The notes under the pieces are model-generated. The model did not search any database, was not told the origin of the DNA, and was given only the letters and a program-made list of their open reading frames with translations. Below are positions 19,697 through 29,327 of a stretch of 41,812 nt of DNA, one piece after another. Origin of the DNA: an uncultured Clostridia bacterium (GTDB lineage Bacteria; Bacillota; Clostridia; TANB77; CAG-508); NCBI GenBank assembly GCA_947628825.1, contig CANRBH010000010.1:1-41812 (forward strand). The letters are read 5' to 3'. The translations under genes and the position numbers were made by a program. Numbering within the stretch: the first letter of the stretch is position 1; each line of letters opens with the position of its first letter.

Positions 19697-20467
19697 ATGG
19701 TTACAATTAAATCTAAATCTGAAATAGAAAAAATGAGAGAGGCATCACGAATTGCTAATCTAGCACAAAAAGCAGTCGAAAAAGCAATAAGACCAGGAAT
19801 TTCAACATTAGAATTAGATAGAATTGCAGAAAGAACTATGAGAGAAAATGGAGCTATTCCAGCTGAAAAAGGATATCCTAGTGGAATGAGAGGAGTGCCT
19901 GATTTTCCGGGTTCTATTTGTGCGTCTGTAAATGATAACATAATTCATGGTATACCATCTGAAGCAAATATATTGCAAGAGGGTGATATAGTAAGCATTG
20001 ACTTAGTTGCATATAAAGATGGCTTTAATGGAGACTGCGCTAGAACTTATGCAGTAGGAAAGATAAGTGATGATGCTCAAAGACTAATTGATATTACTAA
20101 ACAAGCATTTTTTGAAGGAATAAAATATGCAAAGAAAGGTTTTAGATTAGGTGATGTAAGCCATGCAATAGGAGAATTTGTTAATCAAAATGGTTTTTCT
20201 GTAATAAAGGAATTTGAAGGCCATGGAATTGGTAGAGAAATGCATGAAGATCCAGGAATACCAAACTTCGGAAAAGCAGGTAGAGGTATAAGACTAGAGC
20301 CTGGTATGACTTTAGCCATAGAACCTATGGTAACAGCAGGTTTGCCAGATATTTGTCAAGATGAAGATGGTTGGTCAATATGGACTTATGATGGAAGTCT
20401 ATCTGCACACTATGAAAATACAATTTTAATTACAGAAAAAGAGCCAGAAATATTGACATTAGCTTAA
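19697..20467 (+). CDS. map: Methionine aminopeptidase type I
   Basis: IKSKSEIEKMREASRIANLA...FEGHGIGREMHEDPGIPNFG. Confidence 0.97.
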   Translation: MVTIKSKSEIEKMREASRIANLAQKAVEKAIRPGISTLELDRIAERTMRENGAIPAEKGYPSGMRGVPDFPGSICASVNDNIIHGIPSEANILQEGDIVSIDLVAYKDGFNGDCARTYAVGKISDDAQRLIDITKQAFFEGIKYAKKGFRLGDVSHAIGEFVNQNGFSVIKEFEGHGIGREMHEDPGIPNFGKAGRGIRLEPGMTLAIEPMVTAGLPDICQDEDGWSIWTYDGSLSAHYENTILITEKEPEILTLA

Positions 20468-20539
20468 AAATATAATATAATAATTATTGTGTTAAATTCG
20501 ATAACTATGTAAAAAATTAAACAGGGGAGTTTAAAATAT

Positions 20540-20758
20540 ATGTCTAAAGAAGATATTATTGAAGTTGAAGGTACAGTCTCAGAAGCTTTACCTAATACAC
20601 TATTTAAAGTAAAATTAGAAAATGGACATGAAATTTTAGCACATATCTCAGGAAAATTAAGAATGAATTATATTAAGATTTTACCAGGAGATAAAGTTAA
20701 AATTGAACTTTCTCCATATGACCTAACAAAAGGTAGAATAACATGGAGAGCAAAATAA
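20540..20758 (+). CDS. infA: Translation initiation factor IF-1
   Basis: [53 protein letters not shown]. Confidence 0.97.
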   Translation: MSKEDIIEVEGTVSEALPNTLFKVKLENGHEILAHISGKLRMNYIKILPGDKVKIELSPYDLTKGRITWRAK

Positions 20759-20933
20759 AACGTAAAACAAAATTCATATTAAGTTAATAAAATTACGGAA
20801 AAAATGAATTAAAAATTAAACAAAAATAAATTTAAAATAAAAAATCTAATGTTGAAGTGTGAAGTGAGATGTAATATTTATTACATTTGACCTCACATAT
20901 CAACTATTAGAAAACTATAGGAGGTGTTTCAAA

Positions 20934-21047
20934 ATGAAGGTAAGACCATCTGTAAAGAAAATGTGCGATAAGTGCAAAGTAATCAAAAGAAAAGGTGTAG
21001 TTAGAGTTATATGCGAAAATCCAAAGCATAAACAAAGACAAGGTTAA
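20934..21047 (+). CDS. rpmJ: 50S ribosomal protein L36 (37 aa, below the ORF-track cutoff)
   Basis: [37 protein letters not shown], read directly; RBS aggaggtg. Confidence 0.97.
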   Translation: MKVRPSVKKMCDKCKVIKRKGVVRVICENPKHKQRQG

Positions 21048-21059
21048 TTTTTAGATATC

Positions 21060-21097
21060 AACACAAATCTAGCAAGCGGCTGATTTAGATTTGTGTT
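21060..21097 (+). promoter_or_regulatory. Strong hairpin between rpmJ and rpsM
   Basis: 12-bp perfect stem AACACAAATCTA (21060-21071) / TAGATTTGTGTT (21086-21097); no long T-tract. Confidence 0.55.
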
Positions 21098-21282
21098 TAT
21101 ATATATTGTTGTTATATTTAATATAACAGCAAAAACTATCTTAGTATTTCTAAAGACTAGATAAATGATAAATGTTTTAATGAAAACCTTTCAAGTTAGA
21201 ACATTTAAAGTTTAAATAGTGCATTTCACCTTTAGAAATTAAAGATAAAAAATTATTTATACAAAAAGAAAGAGGTGTAAAA

Positions 21283-21657
21283 ATGGCTCGTTTAGCAGGA
21301 GTAGATCTACCTAAGGAAAAAAGAGTAGAAATAGGACTAACATACATTTATGGGATAGGCTTAAAAACATCACAAAAAATTCTTAAAGATGCTGGAGTTA
21401 ATCCAGATATAAGAGTTAAAGATTTAACAGCAGATCAAGAACAAGCAATTAGAAAAGCAATGTCTGGATATACTGTTGAAGGTGATTTAAGAAGAGAAGT
21501 AGCATTAAACATTAAACAATTAGTTGAAATGGGATGCTATAGAGGTATGAGACATAGAAAAAATCTTCCAGTAAGAGGACAAAGAACAAAAACTAATGCT
21601 CGTACAAGAAAAGGACCTAGAAAATTAGTTAGCAGAAGTAAATCAGCTGACAAATAA
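21283..21657 (+). CDS. rpsM: 30S ribosomal protein S13
   Basis: [26 protein letters not shown]. Confidence 0.97.
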   Translation: MARLAGVDLPKEKRVEIGLTYIYGIGLKTSQKILKDAGVNPDIRVKDLTADQEQAIRKAMSGYTVEGDLRREVALNIKQLVEMGCYRGMRHRKNLPVRGQRTKTNARTRKGPRKLVSRSKSADK

Positions 21658-21684
21658 AAAGATTTTTAAGGAAGGAGAAATATA

Positions 21685-22086
21685 ATGGCTACTACAAAAA
21701 GCGCAAGCAAGAAAACAACAAGAAGAAGAGTTAGCAAAAATATAGAAAGTGGAAAAGCTAATATTCATTCAAGCTTTAACAATACTATAGTTACAATAAC
21801 AGATACTCAAGGAAATACAATATCTTGGGCAAGTGCTGGCGGACTTGGATTTAAAGGTTCAAGAAAAAGCACACCATTTGCAGCTGGTGAAGTTGCTGAA
21901 ACAGCAGCAAGAGCAGCAATGGAACATGGATTAAAAACTGTAGAAGTATATGTAAAAGGACCAGGAGCAGGTCGTGAATCTGCTATAAGATCTTTACAAA
22001 CAGCAGGTCTAGAGATTACATCAATTAAAGATGTAACACCAATTCCACACAATGGATGCAGACCACCAAAAAGAAGAAGAGTTTAG
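21685..22086 (+). CDS. rpsK: 30S ribosomal protein S11
   Basis: [42 protein letters not shown]. Confidence 0.97.
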   Translation: MATTKSASKKTTRRRVSKNIESGKANIHSSFNNTIVTITDTQGNTISWASAGGLGFKGSRKSTPFAAGEVAETAARAAMEHGLKTVEVYVKGPGAGRESAIRSLQTAGLEITSIKDVTPIPHNGCRPPKRRRV

Positions 22087-22124
22087 GTAAAAGACCTATT
22101 AAATAAATTGAAAGGAGAAATAAA

Positions 22125-22751
22125 ATGTCAAGATATAAGGACGAAGTTTGCCGTATCTGCCGTAGAGAAGGACAAAAGTTATTCTTAAAAGGCGAAAGAT
22201 GTTATTCTGACAAATGTAGCATAAGCAGAAGAAATTATGCTCCAGGTCAAAATGGACAAAAGAAAGCAAAGCTTTCTGAATATGGCACACAATTAAGAGA
22301 AAAGCAAAAAACAAAGTCATTCTATGGTGTTGGAGAAAAACAATTTAGAAAATATTATGGAATGGCATCTAAATCAAAAGGAAAAACAGGTGAAACTTTA
22401 TTAGTTTTATTAGAAAGCAGATTAGACAATGTAGTTTACAGATTAGGTTTTGCTAGTTCAAGAACACAAGCAAGAATGTTAGTAACACATGGAACTTTTG
22501 ATGTAAATGGAAAGAAAGTAAACATCCCATCTTACTTAGTAAAAGAAGGAGATGTAATATCAGTTAGAGAAATCAAGAAAGACAATGGAACAGTAAAAGC
22601 TGCAGTTGAATCAAATGAGGCTAGACCAGTTCCAACATGGCTTGAAAAAGACACTGAAAAATTATCTGGTAAAGTTGTAAGATTAGCATCAAGAGAAGAT
22701 GTTGACATACCAGTAGAAGAGCATTTAATAGTAGAGCTTTACTCAAAGTAA
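22125..22751 (+). CDS. rpsD: 30S ribosomal protein S4
   Basis: [37 protein letters not shown]4 domain [25 protein letters not shown]. Confidence 0.97.
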   Translation: MSRYKDEVCRICRREGQKLFLKGERCYSDKCSISRRNYAPGQNGQKKAKLSEYGTQLREKQKTKSFYGVGEKQFRKYYGMASKSKGKTGETLLVLLESRLDNVVYRLGFASSRTQARMLVTHGTFDVNGKKVNIPSYLVKEGDVISVREIKKDNGTVKAAVESNEARPVPTWLEKDTEKLSGKVVRLASREDVDIPVEEHLIVELYSK

Positions 22752-22799
22752 TATTAATTGTTTTAATTTTAATTTTTTATAAATTATTAGGAGGTAAAA

Positions 22800-23747
22800 A
22801 TGATAGAATTTGAAAAGCCAAATATTAAGTGTGTAGAAATTGATAAAGTAAAGAACTATGGTAAATTTGTATGTGAACCTTTAGAAAGAGGATATGGAAT
22901 TACTATAGGAAATTCTTTAAGAAGAATACTACTTTCTTCACTACCAGGAAGTGCAATAAAAAGTGTAAAAATTGAAGGTGCAGAACATGAATTTACTACT
23001 ATACCAAATGTTGTAGAAGATGTTCCTGAACTAATTTTAAATCTAAAAATGGTTAGATTAAAATTAGATAAAAATGAAGAAAAAACACTTAGATTAGACT
23101 TCAAAGGTGAGGGTGAAGTTAAGGCTGGAGATATCATTACAGATGGAACAGTAGAAATATTAAATCCAGACTTACATATTGCAACAGTTTCAAAAGGTGG
23201 AAGTTTACATCTAGAAATGGTTGCTGATATGGGAAGAGGATATAACACTGCTGAGAAAAACAAGACGCCTAATCAACCAATAGGAGTAATATCAATAGAT
23301 TCAATATATTCTCCTGTTAAAAAAGTAAACTACTCAGTAGAAAATACTAGAGTTGGACAAATGGTTGATTATGATAAATTAACAATAGAATTATGGACAG
23401 ATGGAAGTTTAGAGCCTTATGAAGCTTTAAGTTTAGCTGCTAAAGTTTTAAATGAACATTTAAAATTATTTGTTGATTTATCAGAAACTGCAAAGAACAC
23501 TCAAATAATGGTTGAGAAAGAAGAAGATGAAAAAGAGAAGATTTTAGAAAAACCAATTGAAGAACTTGAATTATCAGTAAGATCATTCAATTGCTTAAAG
23601 AGATCTGGAGTATCAACTGTTGGAGATTTAACAAAGAAAACAGAAAATGACATGATGAAAGTTAAGAATCTTGGAAAGAAATCACTTGAAGAAGTAATTG
23701 AAAAATTACATGATTTAGGATTAGATTTAACACAAGAAGAAGAGTAG
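22800..23747 (+). CDS. rpoA: DNA-directed RNA polymerase subunit alpha
   Basis: [31 protein letters not shown]...alpha-[23 protein letters not shown]. Confidence 0.98.
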   Translation: MIEFEKPNIKCVEIDKVKNYGKFVCEPLERGYGITIGNSLRRILLSSLPGSAIKSVKIEGAEHEFTTIPNVVEDVPELILNLKMVRLKLDKNEEKTLRLDFKGEGEVKAGDIITDGTVEILNPDLHIATVSKGGSLHLEMVADMGRGYNTAEKNKTPNQPIGVISIDSIYSPVKKVNYSVENTRVGQMVDYDKLTIELWTDGSLEPYEALSLAAKVLNEHLKLFVDLSETAKNTQIMVEKEEDEKEKILEKPIEELELSVRSFNCLKRSGVSTVGDLTKKTENDMMKVKNLGKKSLEEVIEKLHDLGLDLTQEEE

Positions 23748-23808
23748 TACAATCATCAAATAATATACTTGAAGTTTATATATTATTCAAAAAAGGAAGG
23801 TGAAAAAA

Positions 23809-24330
23809 GTGGCAAATAGAAAGTTAGGAAGAACAACTGATATTCGTTTATCTATGCTTAAAAACTTAACAACTGATTTAATTTGGCATGAAAAAATAGA
23901 AACAACTGAAGCTAGAGCTAAGGAAGTTAAAGCAATAGCTGATAGTTTAATAGCATTAGCTGTAAAAGAAAAAGATAACTTTGAAGAAGTTGAAGTAAAA
24001 GTTGTAAAAGCTAAATTAGACAGTAAAGGAAACAAAGAAACAGAATTAGTAAAAAGCAAGAATGGAAAAGAATTCTTAAAAGTTGTTAAAGAAGAAAAAA
24101 CAGAAAAAAGACAAAAAGATAAACCATCAAGATTAAATGCTAGAAGAAAAATGATGGCAAAGCTTAATAAAGTAAAAGACAGCGATGGAAACAATATTGA
24201 TTTAACAGATAAATTATTTAATGAATTAGCTACAAAATATTCTACAAGAGTAGGTGGCTATACACAAATAATTAAGAAAGGTACTCGCAGAGGAGATGCA
24301 GCTGAAACTGTTATATTAAAATTAGTTTAA
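23809..24330 (+). CDS. rplQ: 50S ribosomal protein L17 with internal Lys/Glu-rich insertion (GTG start)
   Basis: MANRKLGRTTDIRLSMLKNLTTDLI...TTEARAKEVKAIADSLI...GGYTQIIKKGTRRGDAAETVILKLV. Confidence 0.96.
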   Translation: MANRKLGRTTDIRLSMLKNLTTDLIWHEKIETTEARAKEVKAIADSLIALAVKEKDNFEEVEVKVVKAKLDSKGNKETELVKSKNGKEFLKVVKEEKTEKRQKDKPSRLNARRKMMAKLNKVKDSDGNNIDLTDKLFNELATKYSTRVGGYTQIIKKGTRRGDAAETVILKLV

Positions 24331-24334
24331 TAAG

Positions 24335-24375
24335 ATAAAAAAATTGGGGGATTTTATATTCTCCTAATTTTTTTA
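24335..24375. terminator. Bidirectional terminator between rplQ and the convergent ytxC-like gene
   Basis: aaaaaaattgggggattttatattctcctaattttttt. Confidence 0.75.
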
Positions 24376-24385
24376 CGTTTTTTTA

Positions 24386-25225
24386 CTATTTTAGATTCAA
24401 AATCTCATAAGCAGAGCAAAGCTCACAACCTTTACAAGTTTTAACTTTATCACCAAAAATAAGCTCAATAGTTTTAATAAAATTATCCTTTGGAGAAGAT
24501 AAATGCAAAATAATCTGTCTTGGAAGAAGTCCAACTAAAGTATTCAAAACATAGTCATTATTGCTAAAACTTATATCAGAAAGATATTTAGAATCAAACT
24601 CATCAAGCGCAATAATACTACCATTCTCAGAAAGTAGAATAGCTTCATTATTTACATATACTAAATTCACAATATCCTTATTAGGAATCTTAGAATCTAC
24701 ATAATCTTTAAGTAAATTAACAAATTCAATATATTCTTTATCAATAATAAATTGATTTACAGACTCTTGTAATAAATCTCTTAAATACGCAACATACTCT
24801 CTTAATCTAAAATTAAGAAAACCCTCCAAAACAATAGACTTATTATCTTTCAAATAATCTTTTAACGGAATATATATTTTATTAAATTTAAACTCTTTTT
24901 CGTAGTTAGAAATTTTATTTATTAGTATCTTATACTCATCAAAAATAATCTTTTTATCATTTCTATCAAAATAAAAATATTCAAATTGAATTAATCTTTT
25001 AACTTTTTTAGGTTCATAAAAAATTTCTATTGATTTTGCTATTGCTTTTGATAAAAAATCATAAAAAGCTTCAAAATTATCCCCTCTAAAATGAATAATT
25101 ACATTGTCATAAGTCTTAAAAGAATGTTTAGAATACAGTATATTGTCAATTCCAGATTTGTTAATTTCATTTATCAAAAAGTCTTGTAAATCTTTGTTGT
25201 TATCCTTAATGCAAATTGAAATCAT
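24386..25225 (-). CDS. YtxC-like sporulation-associated protein
   Basis: VLEGFLNFRLREYVAYLRDLLQESVNQFIIDKEYIEFVNLLKDYV and C-terminal TCKGCELC resemble the YtxC family (recalled, not searched). Confidence 0.65.
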   Translation of the reverse strand: MISICIKDNNKDLQDFLINEINKSGIDNILYSKHSFKTYDNVIIHFRGDNFEAFYDFLSKAIAKSIEIFYEPKKVKRLIQFEYFYFDRNDKKIIFDEYKILINKISNYEKEFKFNKIYIPLKDYLKDNKSIVLEGFLNFRLREYVAYLRDLLQESVNQFIIDKEYIEFVNLLKDYVDSKIPNKDIVNLVYVNNEAILLSENGSIIALDEFDSKYLSDISFSNNDYVLNTLVGLLPRQIILHLSSPKDNFIKTIELIFGDKVKTCKGCELCSAYEILNLK

Positions 25226-25401
25226 AAATCCTCCATAATGTTAGCTTTAGTATTTACTTCTTATAGATATATTATTCATTAAAAATATTTCTGCTATTGA
25301 TTTTATAAATTAAATACGATATAATTTATTTGTGAAAAAATGTTTAAAATAAAATAAAAATAATATTAATTAAGATAAAAAAACATACTGGAGGAAGAAA
25401 T

Positions 25402-27855
25402 ATGCCAAGAACAAAAGGTGCAAAGGGAAAATCTACGAAAGAGCAAAGAAAAAGAGAAAAAGAATTACAAAGAAAATTAAATATAACAGTCATGGTTTTA
25501 ATGGTTATAAGTATAATATTAGCAATACTTATATACACAAAATCAGGATATTTAGGAAAAACTTTAAGTCCAGCACTTGGAGGAGTTTTGGGATATATAA
25601 AATATCTAATTCCAGTAGGACTTTTGTGCATGGCACTTTTTATAGCTTATGAAAGAGATACAAAATATTATTCAACTAAAATAACAATGTTTTTTGTTGT
25701 ATTAGTTTTAGTAGATGTTATTTTAGCATGTTATCAATATTCAAAAGGAAATATAGATGTAAATGGACCTATTGAAAGCGCGTTATCAAGAGGCTATGAG
25801 CTAGGAACTACAGATATAGGTGGAGGAGTTATAGGGACTTTAATAGCATATCCACTAATTAAGTTTATAGGTACTCCTGCAACAATAATTGCTTCAATAG
25901 GAATTTCACTTATACTAATAGTATTTATGTTTAGCCTTCACCCAGCAGACTTAATTTCAAGATTTATGGATAAAATATTTAATAAAGAAGAGGACGAAGA
26001 AGAAACAGATAAGAATAGAAATGTTTCGACACAAGAATTACCAAGAGAAACATGGAGAGAAAGAAGACAAAGAGAAAAATTAGAAAAACAACAAGCACTA
26101 AAAAGCAGAGAACCTTTAGAAGAACAAATTACAATCAACTTAAAAGAACCTAAAAAATATGACCATTCACAAGATGGTTTAGAAGTACCAAACTTTAAAT
26201 CAGGAAAAACTATAAAACCAATTCAAAGTGTAGCAAGTAGTCAAGGTGAAAAAGCACAAGAAGGACTATTCTCAAGTCAAGAAGTTGAAAAAGAAGCTAA
26301 AACAAAAGAAGTTTTACAACTAGAACATACATTAACAGTAGAAGATGAAAAATATGAATTTCCTCCAATAGAATTATTATCTCTAGGAAAAGGAAATGAT
26401 GAAGCTGGAAGTAGAAAACAGTTATTAGCAACAGCAGAAAAATTAAGAAGAACACTATACAGCTTTGGAGTATCAGCAAAAGTAGAAAATGTATCTGTAG
26501 GACCAGCAATAACAAGATATGAATTAGCACCAGCAGAAGGTGTTAGAGTAAGTAAAATTGCTAATCTAGCAGATGATATAGCATTAAGCTTAGAAGCAGA
26601 AACAATAAGAATAGAAGCACCTATTCCGGGAAAACATACAGTAGGAATAGAAGTACCAAATAAAGCAAAGGAAATAGTAGCTTTAAGAGATATAATAGAA
26701 TCAGATGAATTCGAAGACTCAAAATCAAAAGTAGCATTTGCTTTAGGAAAAGATGTAGCAGGAGATGTAGTTGTAACAGATATTGCAAAAATGCCACACT
26801 TACTTATAGCAGGAAGTACAGGTTCGGGAAAATCTGTATGTATAAATACTTTAATAACAAGTATAATTTATAAAGCAAAACCAAGTGAAGTAAAATTACT
26901 TATGGTAGATCCAAAAGTTGTTGAACTTTCAGTATATAATGGAATACCACATTTACTAATACCAGTTGTAACAGACCCTAAAAAAGCAGCAGGAGCTTTA
27001 GCTTGGGCAGTACAAGAAATGGTAAATAGATATAGCTTATTTGCACAAAAAAATGTTAGAGATGTTAAAGGATATAATGAAGCAGCAGAAAAAAATGGAG
27101 AGCCTAAATTACCACAAATAGTTGTAATTATAGATGAGCTTGCAGATTTAATGATGGTAGCAGCAAAAGAAGTAGAAGATGCAATTTGTAGATTAGCACA
27201 AATGGCAAGAGCAGCAGGAATGCATTTAGTAATAGCAACACAAAGACCATCTGTAGATGTAATCACAGGTATAATTAAAGCAAATATACCATCAAGAATA
27301 GCATTTGCAGTATCTTCACAAGTTGACTCAAGAACAATACTAGATGGAGCAGGAGCAGAAAAACTTCTAGGAAAAGGAGACATGCTATTCTATCCAACAG
27401 GAGCAACAAAACCAACAAGAATCCAAGGAGCATTTATATCAGATAAAGAAGTAGAAAATATAGTTAAATTTGTACAAAAAGATGGAAATCCACAATATGA
27501 TGAAAGAATAATAGAATCAATTGAAAGAGCAGATGAACCAGAAAAAGTATCAAACAAAAATGATGAAGAAGATGAGGTAGATGAACTTTTAGATGAAGCA
27601 ATAGAAATGTGCATAGAATCAGGACAAGCATCAACTTCATATATTCAAAGAAGATTTAAGGTAGGATATGCAAGAGCAGGAAGAATCATAGACCAGATGG
27701 AAGAAAGAGGTATCATTTCAGGATATCAAGGAAGCAAACCAAGAGAAGTACTTATGTCCAAAGAAAGATGGCAGGAATTAAAAATGGCACCAGCAAGACA
27801 AGTAGAATCACAAGCTCCAGTTGAAGAAAACGAAAATAATAGTGAAGGAGAGTAA
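25402..27855 (+). CDS. FtsK/SpoIIIE DNA translocase
   Basis: N-terminal TMs; MPHLLIAGSTGSGKSVCINTLI; LPQIVVIIDELADLMMVA; C-terminal gamma domain. Confidence 0.96.
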   Translation: MPRTKGAKGKSTKEQRKREKELQRKLNITVMVLMVISIILAILIYTKSGYLGKTLSPALGGVLGYIKYLIPVGLLCMALFIAYERDTKYYSTKITMFFVVLVLVDVILACYQYSKGNIDVNGPIESALSRGYELGTTDIGGGVIGTLIAYPLIKFIGTPATIIASIGISLILIVFMFSLHPADLISRFMDKIFNKEEDEEETDKNRNVSTQELPRETWRERRQREKLEKQQALKSREPLEEQITINLKEPKKYDHSQDGLEVPNFKSGKTIKPIQSVASSQGEKAQEGLFSSQEVEKEAKTKEVLQLEHTLTVEDEKYEFPPIELLSLGKGNDEAGSRKQLLATAEKLRRTLYSFGVSAKVENVSVGPAITRYELAPAEGVRVSKIANLADDIALSLEAETIRIEAPIPGKHTVGIEVPNKAKEIVALRDIIESDEFEDSKSKVAFALGKDVAGDVVVTDIAKMPHLLIAGSTGSGKSVCINTLITSIIYKAKPSEVKLLMVDPKVVELSVYNGIPHLLIPVVTDPKKAAGALAWAVQEMVNRYSLFAQKNVRDVKGYNEAAEKNGEPKLPQIVVIIDELADLMMVAAKEVEDAICRLAQMARAAGMHLVIATQRPSVDVITGIIKANIPSRIAFAVSSQVDSRTILDGAGAEKLLGKGDMLFYPTGATKPTRIQGAFISDKEVENIVKFVQKDGNPQYDERIIESIERADEPEKVSNKNDEEDEVDELLDEAIEMCIESGQASTSYIQRRFKVGYARAGRIIDQMEERGIISGYQGSKPREVLMSKERWQELKMAPARQVESQAPVEENENNSEGE

Positions 27856-27859
27856 ATCA

Positions 27860-29314
27860 TTGAAAGGCAAGATTTTAGCAAGAGATTATAAAGAAGAACT
27901 AGCTAATATTGCAGAACAAAAAAGGTTTAAACAAAGTGCTGGAAACCTTCTTCTTAGTATGTTTTATAAAACAGAAGATAGCTTTTATAATTATGCAAAA
28001 GTTAAAAGAGAGATTCCAGATAGAGATGAGTTTCTAAGAGATATTGTAGACAATGTAAGAAAAAATTGCATAAATATAGAAATTGCAGAACCAAATTCAA
28101 ATCTAGCAAAAGCATTAAAGGCAAATAAATGTAAAATTATATCTGATAATTCAAAAAAAGGAAAAACTGTTATATCATTTCCAAATGAGAAAAATCTTCT
28201 TTATGCAATCTCAAAAGCAAGCTTGCCAAACCTAGATGAAAATTTATCAACAACAGCAAAAGCAATTTTAACCACTTTATGGATAGGAAAATGCATTTCA
28301 ATTTCTGAAGTAATAAGAGATTTCAATGGTTGGTCATGGTCAATACTTCCAAAAGAAATTGAAAGTACAGAATGTAATATTATTTATGTATTATTAACAT
28401 ACCTTTATGGATATAAATTTATAAACAATATTGATAGTCACAATTTAAATTCTCTACGCAAAAACATGCCTGATGAACTATGGGACCAATTAGAAAAAGT
28501 AGCAACTCAATTTTACTTAGCTTATGACAAAAATGAAAATGAACAAGTTTTAAAAATGCTTGCAGCATACAAAACTAAAATTGCTGAAATGAAAGACCAA
28601 GAAGCATACATTGAAAAGATTGGAAAAGAGAAGAAAAAAAGTCTTACTGAAATAGGAAAAATAGATGAAATTTTAAGTGACCCTAGAGAATTAAAAAAAC
28701 AATATATAGCATACAATTCTAAGCTAAAAAATGAAGACAAGATATTTAGTGTAAGTCACTATGAAGACTTATTACAAAAAAGAAGACAAGAAGCAGTTAA
28801 AAAAATAGCTAATTATAATAGAATGCAAAATCCTAATGAATTTATTAAATATAGGGATGAATTAAGATTAAAAGTAAAATTCTTTGAAACAAAAACAGAT
28901 ATAAGCAAATTTCAAGATGAATTTTTAAAATGTTTTGAAAAGAAAATAGAAGCAACAAATGATAGAAAAGGCTTAACAGACTTAATATATGAAATAAGAT
29001 ATTTAAATTATATACCAAATTGTAAAATGAAATTAAATAAATTGCAAAGAATAGTAATACCAAAAGCAATAGAAGCAAGGGTTTTAAATCCAATATCTAA
29101 TAATGATGACTTAGATTATAGATTATTAGAAGGAATATTTGATATGCAAGTTGTTTCACTAGAAAGCTTATATATTAAGCTTGAAGCTTGTAACAATGGA
29201 ATCAAGGTATCAATATATGAAGGAGATAGCTTAGAAAAACAATATGTTGTAAGACTTCCAGAAGGAAGCGACGTACAGATTAGAAAAACAAGAAGGACAA
29301 AGATTTTTGAATAG
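27860..29314 (+). CDS. Uncharacterised protein (about 484 aa), likely TTG start
   Basis: Long ORF with normal local codon usage; TTG 27860 preceded by RBS gaaggaga; no recognised domain. Confidence 0.75.
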   Translation: MKGKILARDYKEELANIAEQKRFKQSAGNLLLSMFYKTEDSFYNYAKVKREIPDRDEFLRDIVDNVRKNCINIEIAEPNSNLAKALKANKCKIISDNSKKGKTVISFPNEKNLLYAISKASLPNLDENLSTTAKAILTTLWIGKCISISEVIRDFNGWSWSILPKEIESTECNIIYVLLTYLYGYKFINNIDSHNLNSLRKNMPDELWDQLEKVATQFYLAYDKNENEQVLKMLAAYKTKIAEMKDQEAYIEKIGKEKKKSLTEIGKIDEILSDPRELKKQYIAYNSKLKNEDKIFSVSHYEDLLQKRRQEAVKKIANYNRMQNPNEFIKYRDELRLKVKFFETKTDISKFQDEFLKCFEKKIEATNDRKGLTDLIYEIRYLNYIPNCKMKLNKLQRIVIPKAIEARVLNPISNNDDLDYRLLEGIFDMQVVSLESLYIKLEACNNGIKVSIYEGDSLEKQYVVRLPEGSDVQIRKTRRTKIFE

Positions 29315-29327
29315 AAAGGATATACAA

